Below are positions 34,441-42,862 of a stretch of 64,000 bases of DNA, in pieces; within the stretch, counting starts at the first letter, position 1; every line of letters begins with the position of its first letter. The DNA comes from Chlorobium sp. Lineage in GTDB: Bacteria > Bacteroidota > Chlorobiia > Chlorobiales > Chlorobiaceae. Location: the NCBI GenBank assembly GCA_005843825.1, contig SZXX01000033.1:54034-118033 (forward strand), read 5' to 3'. Position numbers and translations under genes: made by a program. Below the pieces are notes generated by a model. It was not told the DNA's origin. It did not search any database and saw only the letters and a program-made list of their open reading frames with translations.

Positions 34441-37188
34441 TTATCGTCCTTCGGCCGCAATCCGTCGGACCACGGTCTGCAATATCCCTCCATTCCGGAA
34501 GTATTCCACCTCAATAGGGCTATCAATCCTGCATTGCAGGGTGAATTGAATAGTCTTTGCAGTTTTCGGATCGGTCGCTACAACATGGACAAGTTCACCA
34601 TGCTTGAGGGAATCGCTGATAGCTATATCGAAAATTTCACGCCCCGTAAGACCTAGGCTGGTGGCGTCCTGACCATCGCAGAACTGGAGTGGCAGAACAC
34701 CCATACCGATCAGATTAGCACGGTGTATACGCTCGAAACTCACGGCGATAACCGCACGTACTCCAAGCATCGCCGTACCCTTTGCCGCCCAGTCACGACT
34801 GCTTCCCATCCCGTAATCCCTTCCGGCAATAACAATCAGCGGAACCCCGGCCTCCTTGTAATGCATGGCCGAATCGTAGATGCTTCTCACCTCTCCATCA
34901 CCATCGGAGCGGAACAGGGTCGTATATCCCCCTTCACTGCCTGGCGCAAGTTTGTTGCGGATCCTGATATTGTCGAAGGTGCCGCGAACCATCACCTCAT
35001 GATTTCCGCGCCTTGATCCGAACGTGTTAAAATCCCTTTCAGAAATCCCTATTGACAGAAGATATGCGCCAGCCGGTTGACCAGGCTGGATCATCCCGGC
35101 CGGACTTATATGATCGGTTGTCACGCTGTCGCCGAACATCGCAAGACAACGACCTCGACTAATCGACGCGGCACCCTCTGGATCTGGCCCGATGCCTTCG
35201 AAAAACGGAGGTATGCGGATATAGGATGAATCAGGATCCCACTGATAAAATGCACCGCCGTCAGTTTCGATCGCCCGCCACCGTTCCGGCCCTTCATGAA
35301 CTTCGCCGTAACGCTTCTCGAAATACTCTGGCAGGACGACAGATCGGGCGATCTCGCGAACCTCCTCGTCGGAGGGGTAAAGTTCACGGAGAAAGACCTC
35401 GCGGCCTTCGCCATCAGTTCCAAGGGGATCACGTTCGAAATCGATAGCAATGGTACCGGCAAGGGCATAGGCAATGACCAGAGCCGGACTGGCAAGATAG
35501 TTCGCCTTGACGAGCGGATTGATCCTTCCTTCAAAATTGCGGTTTCCAGAAAGCACAGAGGCAACTACCAGATCACCCTTCTTGACTGCCTGGGCAACGG
35601 GTTCAGGTAATGGACCGGAATTACCAATGCAGGTGGTACAGCCGAAAGCCACAGTACTGAATCCCAGCGCATCAAGATCATCCATGAGTCCGGCTGATGC
35701 AAGGTAATCGACCACCACCCGTGAACCGGGCGCAAAAGAGGTCTTAACCCAGGGTTGCGCAGTAAGCCCGCGTTTCCGCGCGACTCTTGCAATGAGTGCG
35801 GCGGCAATCAGGAGTTCCGGATTGCTCGTATTGGTACATGAGGTAATTGCCGCAATAACCACGGCACCGTCCCGGAGCGAGACCTTTTGTCCATGCATGG
35901 TGATATCGATGCCTTTACTGACCGGATCGGAATGTGATTCAATGGCAACGCCACCTTCGGAAGCCATCTCATCGGCCTCCGGAATGGAAGGTTTATCGAA
36001 AACAGTTGAGAGGTCTTTCTTCCATTGGCTGCTCATCGCCGTCATGTCGATACGATCCTGTGGCCGTTTCGGGCCAGCCAGCGATGGACGAACCGTTGTC
36101 ATGTCAAGCTCGATCACCCTGCTGAAACAGGGTATATCAGCCACTGCGTGCCATAGTCCCTGTTGGCGAGAGTAGCGCTCGACAATATCGCAACGATCTT
36201 CCCTTCCGCTGAGGGCAAGATAGTCGAGGGTCTCTTCATCGACGGGAAAAAAGCCTGTAGTCGCACCATATTCCGGAGCCATGTTCGCTACCGTTGCACG
36301 ATCAGGCAGGGAAAGCGAAGGAAGGCCTGGTCCAAAAAACTCAACAAATGAACCGACAACGCCCGCTCGTCGTAAAATCGACGTGAGGGTCAGAACGAGA
36401 TCGGTTGCACATACACCTTCAGTCAGTTCACCCGTCAACCGGACGCCGACAACATCGGGCAGCAGCATGTATACCGGTTGACCGAGCATGACGGCTTCGG
36501 CCTCTATGCCGCCAACTCCCCAGCCAAGCACCCCAAGCGCGTTGATCATGGTGGTATGACTGTCAGTACCAACAAGGGAATCCGGATATGCGACACCGTT
36601 TTCGAGATGTACGACATCGGAAAAATATTCCAGATTCACTTGATGTACAATACCGGTACCGGGAGGAACAATATGAAAATTACTGAACGCCTTTTCACCC
36701 CATTTAAGAAACTCGTAGCGTTCCATGTTACGCTCAAATTCCCTTTCGAGGTTTTTCTCAAACGCATCGGGTGCCCCGAAATAATCAACTTGCACAGAAT
36801 GGTCGATAACGAGATCGCAGGAAACGAGGGGATTGATCCTTGAAGCATCCCCGCCAAGAGCCGCACACGCTTCACGCATAGCGGCCAGATCGACGATGGC
36901 AGGTACAGCGGTAAAATCCTGCAAAACAACTCTTGCCGGTTTGAACGGAACTTCAACCTGCGGCTTCGCCGAAGAGTCCCAATTCACAATCGCCTCGATG
37001 TCGGCGGTGCGTATGGTGTGGTTATCGAAATTCCGTAATGCGGCTTCAAGCAGTATCTTTATGGTTTTCGGATAAGCACCTAAAGCTGGCCAGATATGCT
37101 CAAGGGGTTTAAGGGAATAGAAGAAAAACTCTCCCTTTTTTAGGGAAAGTGGCAAAAATACGCCAAACGGGTCAAGAGGTTTACTCAT
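34441..37188 (-). CDS. acnA: Aconitate hydratase, AcnA type
   Basis: This 915-residue enzyme interconverts citrate and isocitrate in the (reductive) TCA cycle. It has the AcnA/IRP-like layout: 'VVLQDFTAVPAIVDLAAMREA', 'DHSVQVDYFG', 'GTGIVHQVNLEYFSDVV', 'GTDSHTTMINALGVLGWGVGGIEAE', the iron-sulfur cysteines in 'ITSCTNTSNP' and 'FGCTTCIGNSGPL', and the C-terminal swivel domain 'SRRGNHEVMVRGTFDNIRI' and 'GRDYGMGSSRDWAAKG' (quoted in part). Length is normal. It is flanked on both sides by gene and insertion-sequence relics, and its base composition appears more GC-rich than the neighbours, so recent transfer or relocation is possible. Confidence 0.95.
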   Translation of the reverse strand: MSKPLDPFGVFLPLSLKKGEFFFYSLKPLEHIWPALGAYPKTIKILLEAALRNFDNHTIRTADIEAIVNWDSSAKPQVEVPFKPARVVLQDFTAVPAIVDLAAMREACAALGGDASRINPLVSCDLVIDHSVQVDYFGAPDAFEKNLEREFERNMERYEFLKWGEKAFSNFHIVPPGTGIVHQVNLEYFSDVVHLENGVAYPDSLVGTDSHTTMINALGVLGWGVGGIEAEAVMLGQPVYMLLPDVVGVRLTGELTEGVCATDLVLTLTSILRRAGVVGSFVEFFGPGLPSLSLPDRATVANMAPEYGATTGFFPVDEETLDYLALSGREDRCDIVERYSRQQGLWHAVADIPCFSRVIELDMTTVRPSLAGPKRPQDRIDMTAMSSQWKKDLSTVFDKPSIPEADEMASEGGVAIESHSDPVSKGIDITMHGQKVSLRDGAVVIAAITSCTNTSNPELLIAAALIARVARKRGLTAQPWVKTSFAPGSRVVVDYLASAGLMDDLDALGFSTVAFGCTTCIGNSGPLPEPVAQAVKKGDLVVASVLSGNRNFEGRINPLVKANYLASPALVIAYALAGTIAIDFERDPLGTDGEGREVFLRELYPSDEEVREIARSVVLPEYFEKRYGEVHEGPERWRAIETDGGAFYQWDPDSSYIRIPPFFEGIGPDPEGAASISRGRCLAMFGDSVTTDHISPAGMIQPGQPAGAYLLSIGISERDFNTFGSRRGNHEVMVRGTFDNIRIRNKLAPGSEGGYTTLFRSDGDGEVRSIYDSAMHYKEAGVPLIVIAGRDYGMGSSRDWAAKGTAMLGVRAVIAVSFERIHRANLIGMGVLPLQFCDGQDATSLGLTGREIFDIAISDSLKHGELVHVVATDPKTAKTIQFTLQCRIDSPIEVEYFRNGGILQTVVRRIAAEGR

Positions 37189-37329
37189 GGTGAAATTGGG
37201 TTAGATTGCCCGGGGCATACCCCAATCCGGGAAAGCTTTTCTGCAGGTACTTTCAAGTTATCAAAAAAACCAGAAGGCAGAATTGCGTATAAAAATGGAT
37301 TTTTACCTGAAAAAGTAATATTGATACAT

Positions 37330-37785
37330 TCAGGCAGCGCTCAGAGTCCCCGTCAATTCTAGCCAGATGGCAACAGCTTGAAGACGTTCAGTTCGATAGT
37401 CAGAGGAGGTTTCATAATGATGATGAATTCGGAACCAGTTCCCAACATGAGCGTGAACTGACAGAAACCGTTGTGCATGATTTGGTAATTTGAACTTTCG
37501 CATTTGTTGTTCTTTCTGTCTGGTTGGCTGGTTCGGCAATTCCGCTCGGTTGTTGAGTTCTTTGTGTTGTCGGTGTTCAACTCCTGGCATGAGTTCTCTG
37601 TTTGCTGCTCCCTGGTTTTTCAGCTTGTCGGTGATAATGAAGCTTGGAGCATAACTCCTGGATAAGTCAGCGGTTCTTCGATATCGCGAAAACTCAAGGT
37701 CAAACGAAATTAAAGCCACACCAGGTGGTTGATAATCTCGGCTAGATACCGGTGGCCAGTGTAAGGGTTCGTGTTCTTTTCAATA
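37330..37785 (-). pseudogene. IS6-family transposase relic
   Basis: Read on the minus strand, one frame gives 'NPYTGHRYLAEIINHLVWL', an in-frame TAA (37710-37712), then 'FRLTLSFRDIEEPL'. This is the start of an IS6/IS26-type transposase, where the stop replaces the Tyr of 'WLYFR'. After a frame change near 37640 and a loss of roughly 70 codons, another frame reads 'FIITDKLKNQGAANRELMPGVEHRQHK' and 'AQRFLSVHAHVGN', the C-terminal DDE region. It cannot make an active enzyme. Terminal inverted repeats were not found. Confidence 0.8.
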
Positions 37786-37825
37786 GCAGTCGGAGTGCTT
37801 TTGCTGCCTTTTAAAATATATTCGT

Positions 37826-38165
37826 TCAATCTCCTTTCAGTTCGTTGGTTTTGCCTGCCATAATGAAATCGTTCCTATGCAGGCCTTTTACAGAGTGAGT
37901 CCACCAGATAATTGTTACTTTTCCCCATTCAGTAACGAGTTTTGGATGATGCTGTTCGGCCTCAGCCAGTTCACCCACCTGATTAGTAAAAGCGATTGCA
38001 CTCTTGAAATCCTTGAACGTAAAGGTGCGCTGTAATCTGCTTATCCCTTCATCTGTTGTTACTTCCCAATCTGGAATAAATTCTAATAATTCCTTTATCT
38101 CGCTTTGAGACATAAGCCCTGCCCCTTCCGAACAAGGCATGCAGGTTTTTTTTTAGTTTGTTCAT
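37826..38165 (-). CDS. phhB: Pterin-4a-carbinolamine dehydratase, with frame break at its 5' end
   Basis: The protein recycles 4a-hydroxytetrahydropterin. Family blocks are 'IPDWEV', 'TFTFKDFKSAIAFTNQVGELAEAEQHHPKLVTEWGKVTIIWWTHSVKGLHRNDF' (key EQHHP and THSVKGLH). An intact 104-codon frame starts at ATG 38140, but the conserved N-terminal 'MNKLKKTC-x2-C' is found only by starting at ATG 38165 (ribosome site GGAGAAAG) and removing one A from the A9 run (38146-38154). Either slippage, a sequencing error or a real mutation is involved. With one base removed the product is 112 residues, the normal length. Confidence 0.88.
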
Positions 38166-38238
38166 TTTCTTTCTCCAATAATATTTTTGTGTTCAAGAAC
38201 AAAATAACGCCAGTCGAAATGGGGGCTCCTGGGAAAAT

Positions 38239-38868
38239 TCATTGATTCAATGCCGGAAATTGGTTGCGTAAACGTTTCAGTTTTGGCATATCGTTGATGA
38301 TGATATAGGGATCAGCTGGATGAAAGGCGAGATAATTCTGGTGATACTTCTCCGCAGGATAAAATTGTTGCAGCGGTACGATTTGCGTTACGATAGGAGA
38401 ATCAAATTTGTGTGAGGCGGTGAGAGCCTTGATGTAGGCTTGTGCAATATTTTGCTGCTCAATCGTGGTATAAAAAATCACAGAGCGGTATTGGTTTCCT
38501 TCATCAGGCCCTTGACGGTTTAGCTGGGTTGGGTCATGTGCCACGGTAAAAAACACGTGCAGCAATTGCTGGTAGGTAACTTGATTCGGGTTGAAACGAA
38601 CCCTCACTGATTCGGCATGTCCGCTATTGCCATTACTTACTTGTTCGTAATGAGCTGTGGCAGCTTTACCACCTGCATATCCTGATTGCACCTCTGAAAC
38701 ACCTTTGACATGCTTAAAGACAGCATCAACACCCCAGAAACAGCCACCGGCAAAAACAGCTGTTTGTTCGGTCGGCGATACTGCAGCATTTGAAAGCGCA
38801 CTTATCCCGAGCATCATGCAAACGATGATGATAAACCTATACCAACTGATCAGCCTGTTGCCGAGCAT
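38239..38868 (-). CDS. msrA: Exported peptide methionine sulfoxide reductase A
   Basis: This 209-residue enzyme reduces methionine-S-sulfoxide. The catalytic motif 'GGCFWGVDAVF' follows an N-terminal signal sequence (hydrophobic about 11-28, ending SNAA), so it should act in the periplasm. Other blocks are 'VQSGYAGG', 'HAESVRVRFNP', 'HDPTQLNRQGPDEGNQYRSVIFY' and 'FYPAEKYHQNYL'. There is no MsrB domain. It is upstream of phhB on the same strand, 74 nt from its start. Confidence 0.95.
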   Translation of the reverse strand: MLGNRLISWYRFIIIVCMMLGISALSNAAVSPTEQTAVFAGGCFWGVDAVFKHVKGVSEVQSGYAGGKAATAHYEQVSNGNSGHAESVRVRFNPNQVTYQQLLHVFFTVAHDPTQLNRQGPDEGNQYRSVIFYTTIEQQNIAQAYIKALTASHKFDSPIVTQIVPLQQFYPAEKYHQNYLAFHPADPYIIINDMPKLKRLRNQFPALNQ

Positions 38869-38944
38869 GATAATTCTCCTGTTGTTTAACCGAAAGTGAA
38901 GGCAATCTTCGGCACTCTATCAATCTCCTGTTCAATAGTAAGTT

Positions 38945-39049
38945 TTAGCTGGGATTACGAGCACCAAAAGTCACTTCATGACCTGCGTTTAAAAGATTTC
39001 CTGCAAGTGCCGAACCAACTTTCCCGATCCCGATACATGCGATATTCAT
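38945..39049 (-). pseudogene. 5' remnant of an NADP-binding (F420-type) oxidoreductase gene
   Basis: The minus strand reads 'MNIACIGIGKVGSALAGNL' and 'AGHEVTFGARNPS', then stops after 34 residues. This is the N-terminal Rossmann beta-alpha-beta of the 'NADP oxidoreductase coenzyme F420-dependent' family, which normally continues for about 170 more residues. The remainder is absent. Confidence 0.65.
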
Positions 39050-39420
39050 CTTAGTGCTGCACTTATTTTATGAATTTATTGGGTAACTGTTTCACTATTC
39101 CGGCAGTTGCTGATCGTATTTCTTCTTTAAAGACAAAATCAATCAGCATAAAAAAATATATATAAAGTATATGTTTTTTTATGGATTTTTCATAAAAAAC
39201 ATATAAATTTGAGCAGTATGGACAGTAATTGTATTCATTACATATACAGTATCATTCATTAATCCATATTTTACTGATAGTTAATTGATGCTTCACGCCA
39301 TTTCAGGAGAAGGGGCAAATTCCCTGACCGGCTGTATTCATTGAAGTTGATTCCCTCTTTTTTTTTGAATGTTCATTGGAGATTATCCCTCTCCATCTTA
39401 ACTCTTTTGGACGAAAGAAA
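39050..39420. other. AT-rich intergenic region
   Basis: About 370 nt, very AT-rich between 39140 and 39270, including a repeated AAAAAACATATA motif (39174-39204). No gene is seen. It probably holds the promoter for the sigma-like/glycosyltransferase pair. Confidence 0.45.
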
Positions 39421-39879
39421 ATGGGTACAGCAAAAAGAACATCACTGTACTTGATGGATGAAATATATAGCCTGGCATACTGGCTGACCGGTTCAGAGAC
39501 AAAAGCCACTGAGCTCGTCCACAATACCTATCTCAACGTTGACAAAGACAGTTCCGAACGAGAGGTATTCAAAATGTTCAGAGCTTGTTATTTCGATAGT
39601 CTTGGTCAGGATGAAGCAAACACTCTGCCCGAAACACCATGTTTTCCGAAGGAAACCCATGCTGTAGAGCTCCTGAAACAGGAGGCAGATATAAGACTTT
39701 CAGTCTTGTTGTCAGCAATTTCCGGACTCAAACACCGAACTATATCCAGAATAATCGGAAAGCCACTTAATACTATTCGAGTATGGTTATCCATGGGGCG
39801 TAAATCGCTGGTACACAACGCTCGTTTTGAACACCTCTTTTTGAACGAAAGATTTTACTTAAGGAGAGAAGTATCATGA
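39421..39879 (+). CDS. Divergent ECF sigma factor-like protein
   Basis: This 152-residue protein has a weak sigma region 2 ('LYLMDEIYSLAYWLTGSETKATELVHNTYLNV', with the YxLAYxLTGxxxxAxxL pattern) and a weak region 4 ('SGLKHRTISRIIGKPLNTIRVWLSMGRKSLV', a helix-turn-helix). It is shorter than usual and lacks the highly acidic motifs, so it may not bind RNA polymerase normally. The ATG at 39421 is preferred to an upstream TTG at 39376 because the homologous part begins there. It overlaps the glycosyltransferase gene by 4 nt (ATGA). Confidence 0.6.
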   Translation: MGTAKRTSLYLMDEIYSLAYWLTGSETKATELVHNTYLNVDKDSSEREVFKMFRACYFDSLGQDEANTLPETPCFPKETHAVELLKQEADIRLSVLLSAISGLKHRTISRIIGKPLNTIRVWLSMGRKSLVHNARFEHLFLNERFYLRREVS

Positions 39880-40958
39880 AAAAACTACGCATTGCCCAAA
39901 TAGCTCCCTTAGTCGAACGTGTCCCACCAAAAAAATACGGAGGCACAGAGAGGGTTGTCTACCATTTGACTGAAGGACTGGTCGAGAAAGGGCATGATGT
40001 CACCCTGTTTGCTTCGGGCGACTCCTTGACAAGTGCAAGATTGGTTGCGCCGATCAGTGAGAGCCTGCGTCTTGGCAAAAAGGCTCATACAGCGATAATG
40101 GTGAACATGATGATGTTAAGCCGGGTCTATGAGAAAATGGCCCATGAATTTGACATTATTCATTCCCATCTCGAGTACCAGACGTTACCGTATGCCTATA
40201 AGGCACAGGTCCCAACCGTTCTGACCATGCATGGCAGGCTTGATCTCGGGGACAGCGCTGCAATCCTGAAATCATACCCCGATATGGCTTATGTCTCTAT
40301 CAGTGATTCCCAGAGGCTTCCTGTCAAGGATATCAACTGGGTCAAAACTATTTATCACGGCTATCCTGTCTCAAGTTTTGAGTTTAACAACAAACCCGAA
40401 GATTATTTTCTCTTTCTGGGACGTTTTTCAGAAGAGAAAAAGCCTCAGGAAGCAATCATGCTTGCCAGGGCGTGTAACATACCGCTGAAAATTGCCGCTA
40501 AAATTGACCCGGAAGATAAAGGCTTTTTTGAGGAAAAAGTCAAACCTTTGCTTAATCATCCGCTTATAGACTATGTCGGCGAAGTTGATGACACCCGCAA
40601 GGTTGAACTGCTGAAAAATGCGAAAGCACTGCTGAATACGATAGATTGGCCGGAACCTTTCGGGCTGGTGATGATTGAAGCCCTTGCCTGTGGAACTCCT
40701 GTGATTGTTAGAGGATGCGGTTCAGCTCCGGAGGTAATCACTCATGGCAAGACTGGTTTTATCTGTGACAAAAAGCTTGACTTTATCGAGGCTATTCATC
40801 ATGTGGACCAGATATCGAGAAAAACCTGTCGAAAGGAGTTTGAACAGCGTTTTACCAGAGAGTGTATGGTCGATAATTATGAACACCTCTACTACAAATT
40901 GTTACCTGCGCATCTGTTCAATAACTATTCCGTATCCCGATACATGTGTGCGGGGTGA
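39876..40958 (+). CDS. Glycosyltransferase family 4
   Basis: This 360-residue GT-B enzyme has the N-terminal 'RIAQIAPLVERVPPKKYGGTERVVYHLTEGLVEKGHDVTLFASGDS' (key GGTERV), 'HSHLEY', and the C-terminal donor-binding 'LNTIDWPEPFGLVMIEALACGTPVIVRGCGSAPEVI' with the E-x7-E motif. It transfers a nucleotide-activated sugar; donor and acceptor are unknown. A strong AAGGAGAG ribosome site lies inside the end of the sigma-like gene, which it overlaps by 4 nt. Confidence 0.9.
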   Translation: MKKLRIAQIAPLVERVPPKKYGGTERVVYHLTEGLVEKGHDVTLFASGDSLTSARLVAPISESLRLGKKAHTAIMVNMMMLSRVYEKMAHEFDIIHSHLEYQTLPYAYKAQVPTVLTMHGRLDLGDSAAILKSYPDMAYVSISDSQRLPVKDINWVKTIYHGYPVSSFEFNNKPEDYFLFLGRFSEEKKPQEAIMLARACNIPLKIAAKIDPEDKGFFEEKVKPLLNHPLIDYVGEVDDTRKVELLKNAKALLNTIDWPEPFGLVMIEALACGTPVIVRGCGSAPEVITHGKTGFICDKKLDFIEAIHHVDQISRKTCRKEFEQRFTRECMVDNYEHLYYKLLPAHLFNNYSVSRYMCAG

Positions 40959-41411
40959 CGACTCTTTCCGCTGACCCGTATGAAGAAGTATTTCTATGAT
41001 TAACTGATGACAGGCTGGTTAGCGATGTCTGGGATATGATTCACCTTAGGTATGTAACATTCAGTTAAAGGAGATGGAATGTAAACCTTGAAGACACAGC
41101 ATCAGAAATCTAGACTTTCGATTACGGGCAAGTATTATCAAGCGGAAGAACAGGGTAAAGGCTCTTGCTATACAGGCGATCTTGGGAAACGTTGGGCTTT
41201 ATTGGATGGCCGATATGCATGGTTATTAGCTTTAGCCCTGTTGTTGATGCCTTGTATTGGTCATCGCACCCAGATTTTTCGAAAGCTTGATTAACAGTAT
41301 TTTTGAAGTTGCCTGAAACGCTGTGGTGAGAAAGTTGGTTCGCCAACCATTAACAGAACAAACGCACAATACTCTATTTCTTTGTTCTCATGTTGAATGG
41401 GTTTTAGAAGC
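40959..41411 (+). other. Intergenic region before fumC
   Basis: About 450 nt. It contains a possible 68-codon frame from TTG at 41088 (see separate entry). A consensus-like AAAGGAGATGGAATG at 41068-41082 opens a frame that stops after two codons (ATGTAA). Nothing else is recognised. Confidence 0.4.
41088..41294 (+). CDS. Doubtful small membrane-type ORF
   Basis: A 68-codon frame starting at TTG, with one hydrophobic segment ('YAWLLALALLLMPCIGH') near the C-terminus. It has AAGGAGATGG about 11 nt upstream, but no known domain and an open frame on the opposite strand. It may be a relic. Confidence 0.2.
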   Translation: MKTQHQKSRLSITGKYYQAEEQGKGSCYTGDLGKRWALLDGRYAWLLALALLLMPCIGHRTQIFRKLD

Positions 41412-42803
41412 ATGAAGTATAGACTCGAAAAAGATACTCTTGGGGAAGTTAGAGTTCCTGAGGACCGTTATTGGGGAGCCCAGACCCAGCGATCGATAGA
41501 GAAGTTCAAGATTGGAGCTTCACATTCGATGCCGCAAGGCGTTATCAAGGCATTTGGGTATGTGAAAAAAGCTGCAGCTATAATGAATTGTGAACTTGGA
41601 GTCTTGAGTCATGACAAGATGAAATTGATTGCGGGTGTATGCGATGAGATCATTGACGGCAAACTGGATGAGCATTTTCCTTTAGTGATATGGCAGACAG
41701 GGTCAGGCACCCAGACCAATATGAATATCAACGAGGTCATTGCCAATCGAGCGCATGTTCTCTCAGGAATGCATTTAGGGGAAGGAGATCGGCTTCTTCA
41801 TCCCAATGATGACGTAAACAGATCGCAATCTTCAAATGATGCGTTTTCTTCGGCCATGAATATAGCCGCATCCATAATGCTCGGACAGAAGAGTATTCCA
41901 GGTATAAATCATCTTCGCAGTGAGTTTGCCGGTCGTTCTGTTGCATTCCAGGATGTGCTGAAACTTGGGCGTACCCACCTTATGGATGCAACACCGCTTA
42001 CGCTTGGTCAGGAGTTTTCAGGGTATGTATCACAACTTGATCATGCGCTTGCCGCTCTCGATCACACATTGCCGCATCTTTCGGAACTTGCATTGGGTGG
42101 AACAGCGGTCGGAACCGGACTCAATGCCCCTGTAGGGTTTGCTGGAAAGGTTGCAGCATCCATTGCATCAATGACCGGACTCCCCTTTATAAGTGCGGAA
42201 AACAAGTTTGAATCTCTTGCTGCGCATGATGCACTCGTGGAATCGCATGGCGCTCTGAAACAGACAGCCGTAACTCTGATGAAAATAGCCAATGATATTC
42301 GTCTGCTTGCTTCTGGTCCTCGCTGTGGAATCGGAGAGATTTTGTTACCCATAAATGAACCGGGTTCTTCGATTATGCCGGGCAAGGTCAATCCTACACA
42401 GGTGGAAGCGCTTTCAATGGTTTGCGCACAGGTGCTTGGAAATGATGTGGCCATATCGGTTGCAGGTATGCAAGGTCATCTTGAGCTGAATGTTTTTGGT
42501 CCGGTCATGATAGCCAATTTTCTTCAGTCCGCTGAATTATTAGGGGATGCGTGCTTGTCGTTTGCTGATAACTGTGTTTGTGGTATTGAACCTGATAGAG
42601 AAAGGATCAGGATGCATCTGGATCGTTCACTGATGATGGCAACAGCACTGACCCCGCATATAGGTTATGATAAGGTTGCAGAAATTGTGCAGAGCGCCTG
42701 GAAGGGTGGTATAACGCTGCGCGAAGCAGCCATAGTATCAGGATATGTCTCATCTGAGGAATTTGATTCCCGGGTAAATCCTATGAAAATGATATCGCCG
42801 TAA
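41412..42803 (+). CDS. fumC: Fumarate hydratase class II
   Basis: This 463-residue oxygen-stable fumarase interconverts fumarate and malate, here in the reductive TCA cycle. Key blocks are '[15 protein letters not shown]', '[20 protein letters not shown]', '[15 protein letters not shown]', '[20 protein letters not shown]' and the mobile-loop signature '[13 protein letters not shown]'. The start at 41412 gives the usual N-terminus; an in-frame ATG five codons upstream (41397) is possible. It is 59 nt upstream of korA and probably in one transcript, linking two cycle enzymes. Confidence 0.95.
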   Translation: MKYRLEKDTLGEVRVPEDRYWGAQTQRSIEKFKIGASHSMPQGVIKAFGYVKKAAAIMNCELGVLSHDKMKLIAGVCDEIIDGKLDEHFPLVIWQTGSGTQTNMNINEVIANRAHVLSGMHLGEGDRLLHPNDDVNRSQSSNDAFSSAMNIAASIMLGQKSIPGINHLRSEFAGRSVAFQDVLKLGRTHLMDATPLTLGQEFSGYVSQLDHALAALDHTLPHLSELALGGTAVGTGLNAPVGFAGKVAASIASMTGLPFISAENKFESLAAHDALVESHGALKQTAVTLMKIANDIRLLASGPRCGIGEILLPINEPGSSIMPGKVNPTQVEALSMVCAQVLGNDVAISVAGMQGHLELNVFGPVMIANFLQSAELLGDACLSFADNCVCGIEPDRERIRMHLDRSLMMATALTPHIGYDKVAEIVQSAWKGGITLREAAIVSGYVSSEEFDSRVNPMKMISP

Positions 42804-42862
42804 ATCATACCCGGCACTTGAATTCATTCCACATTTTTGGACTATTGAAGGAGACATTGCTT

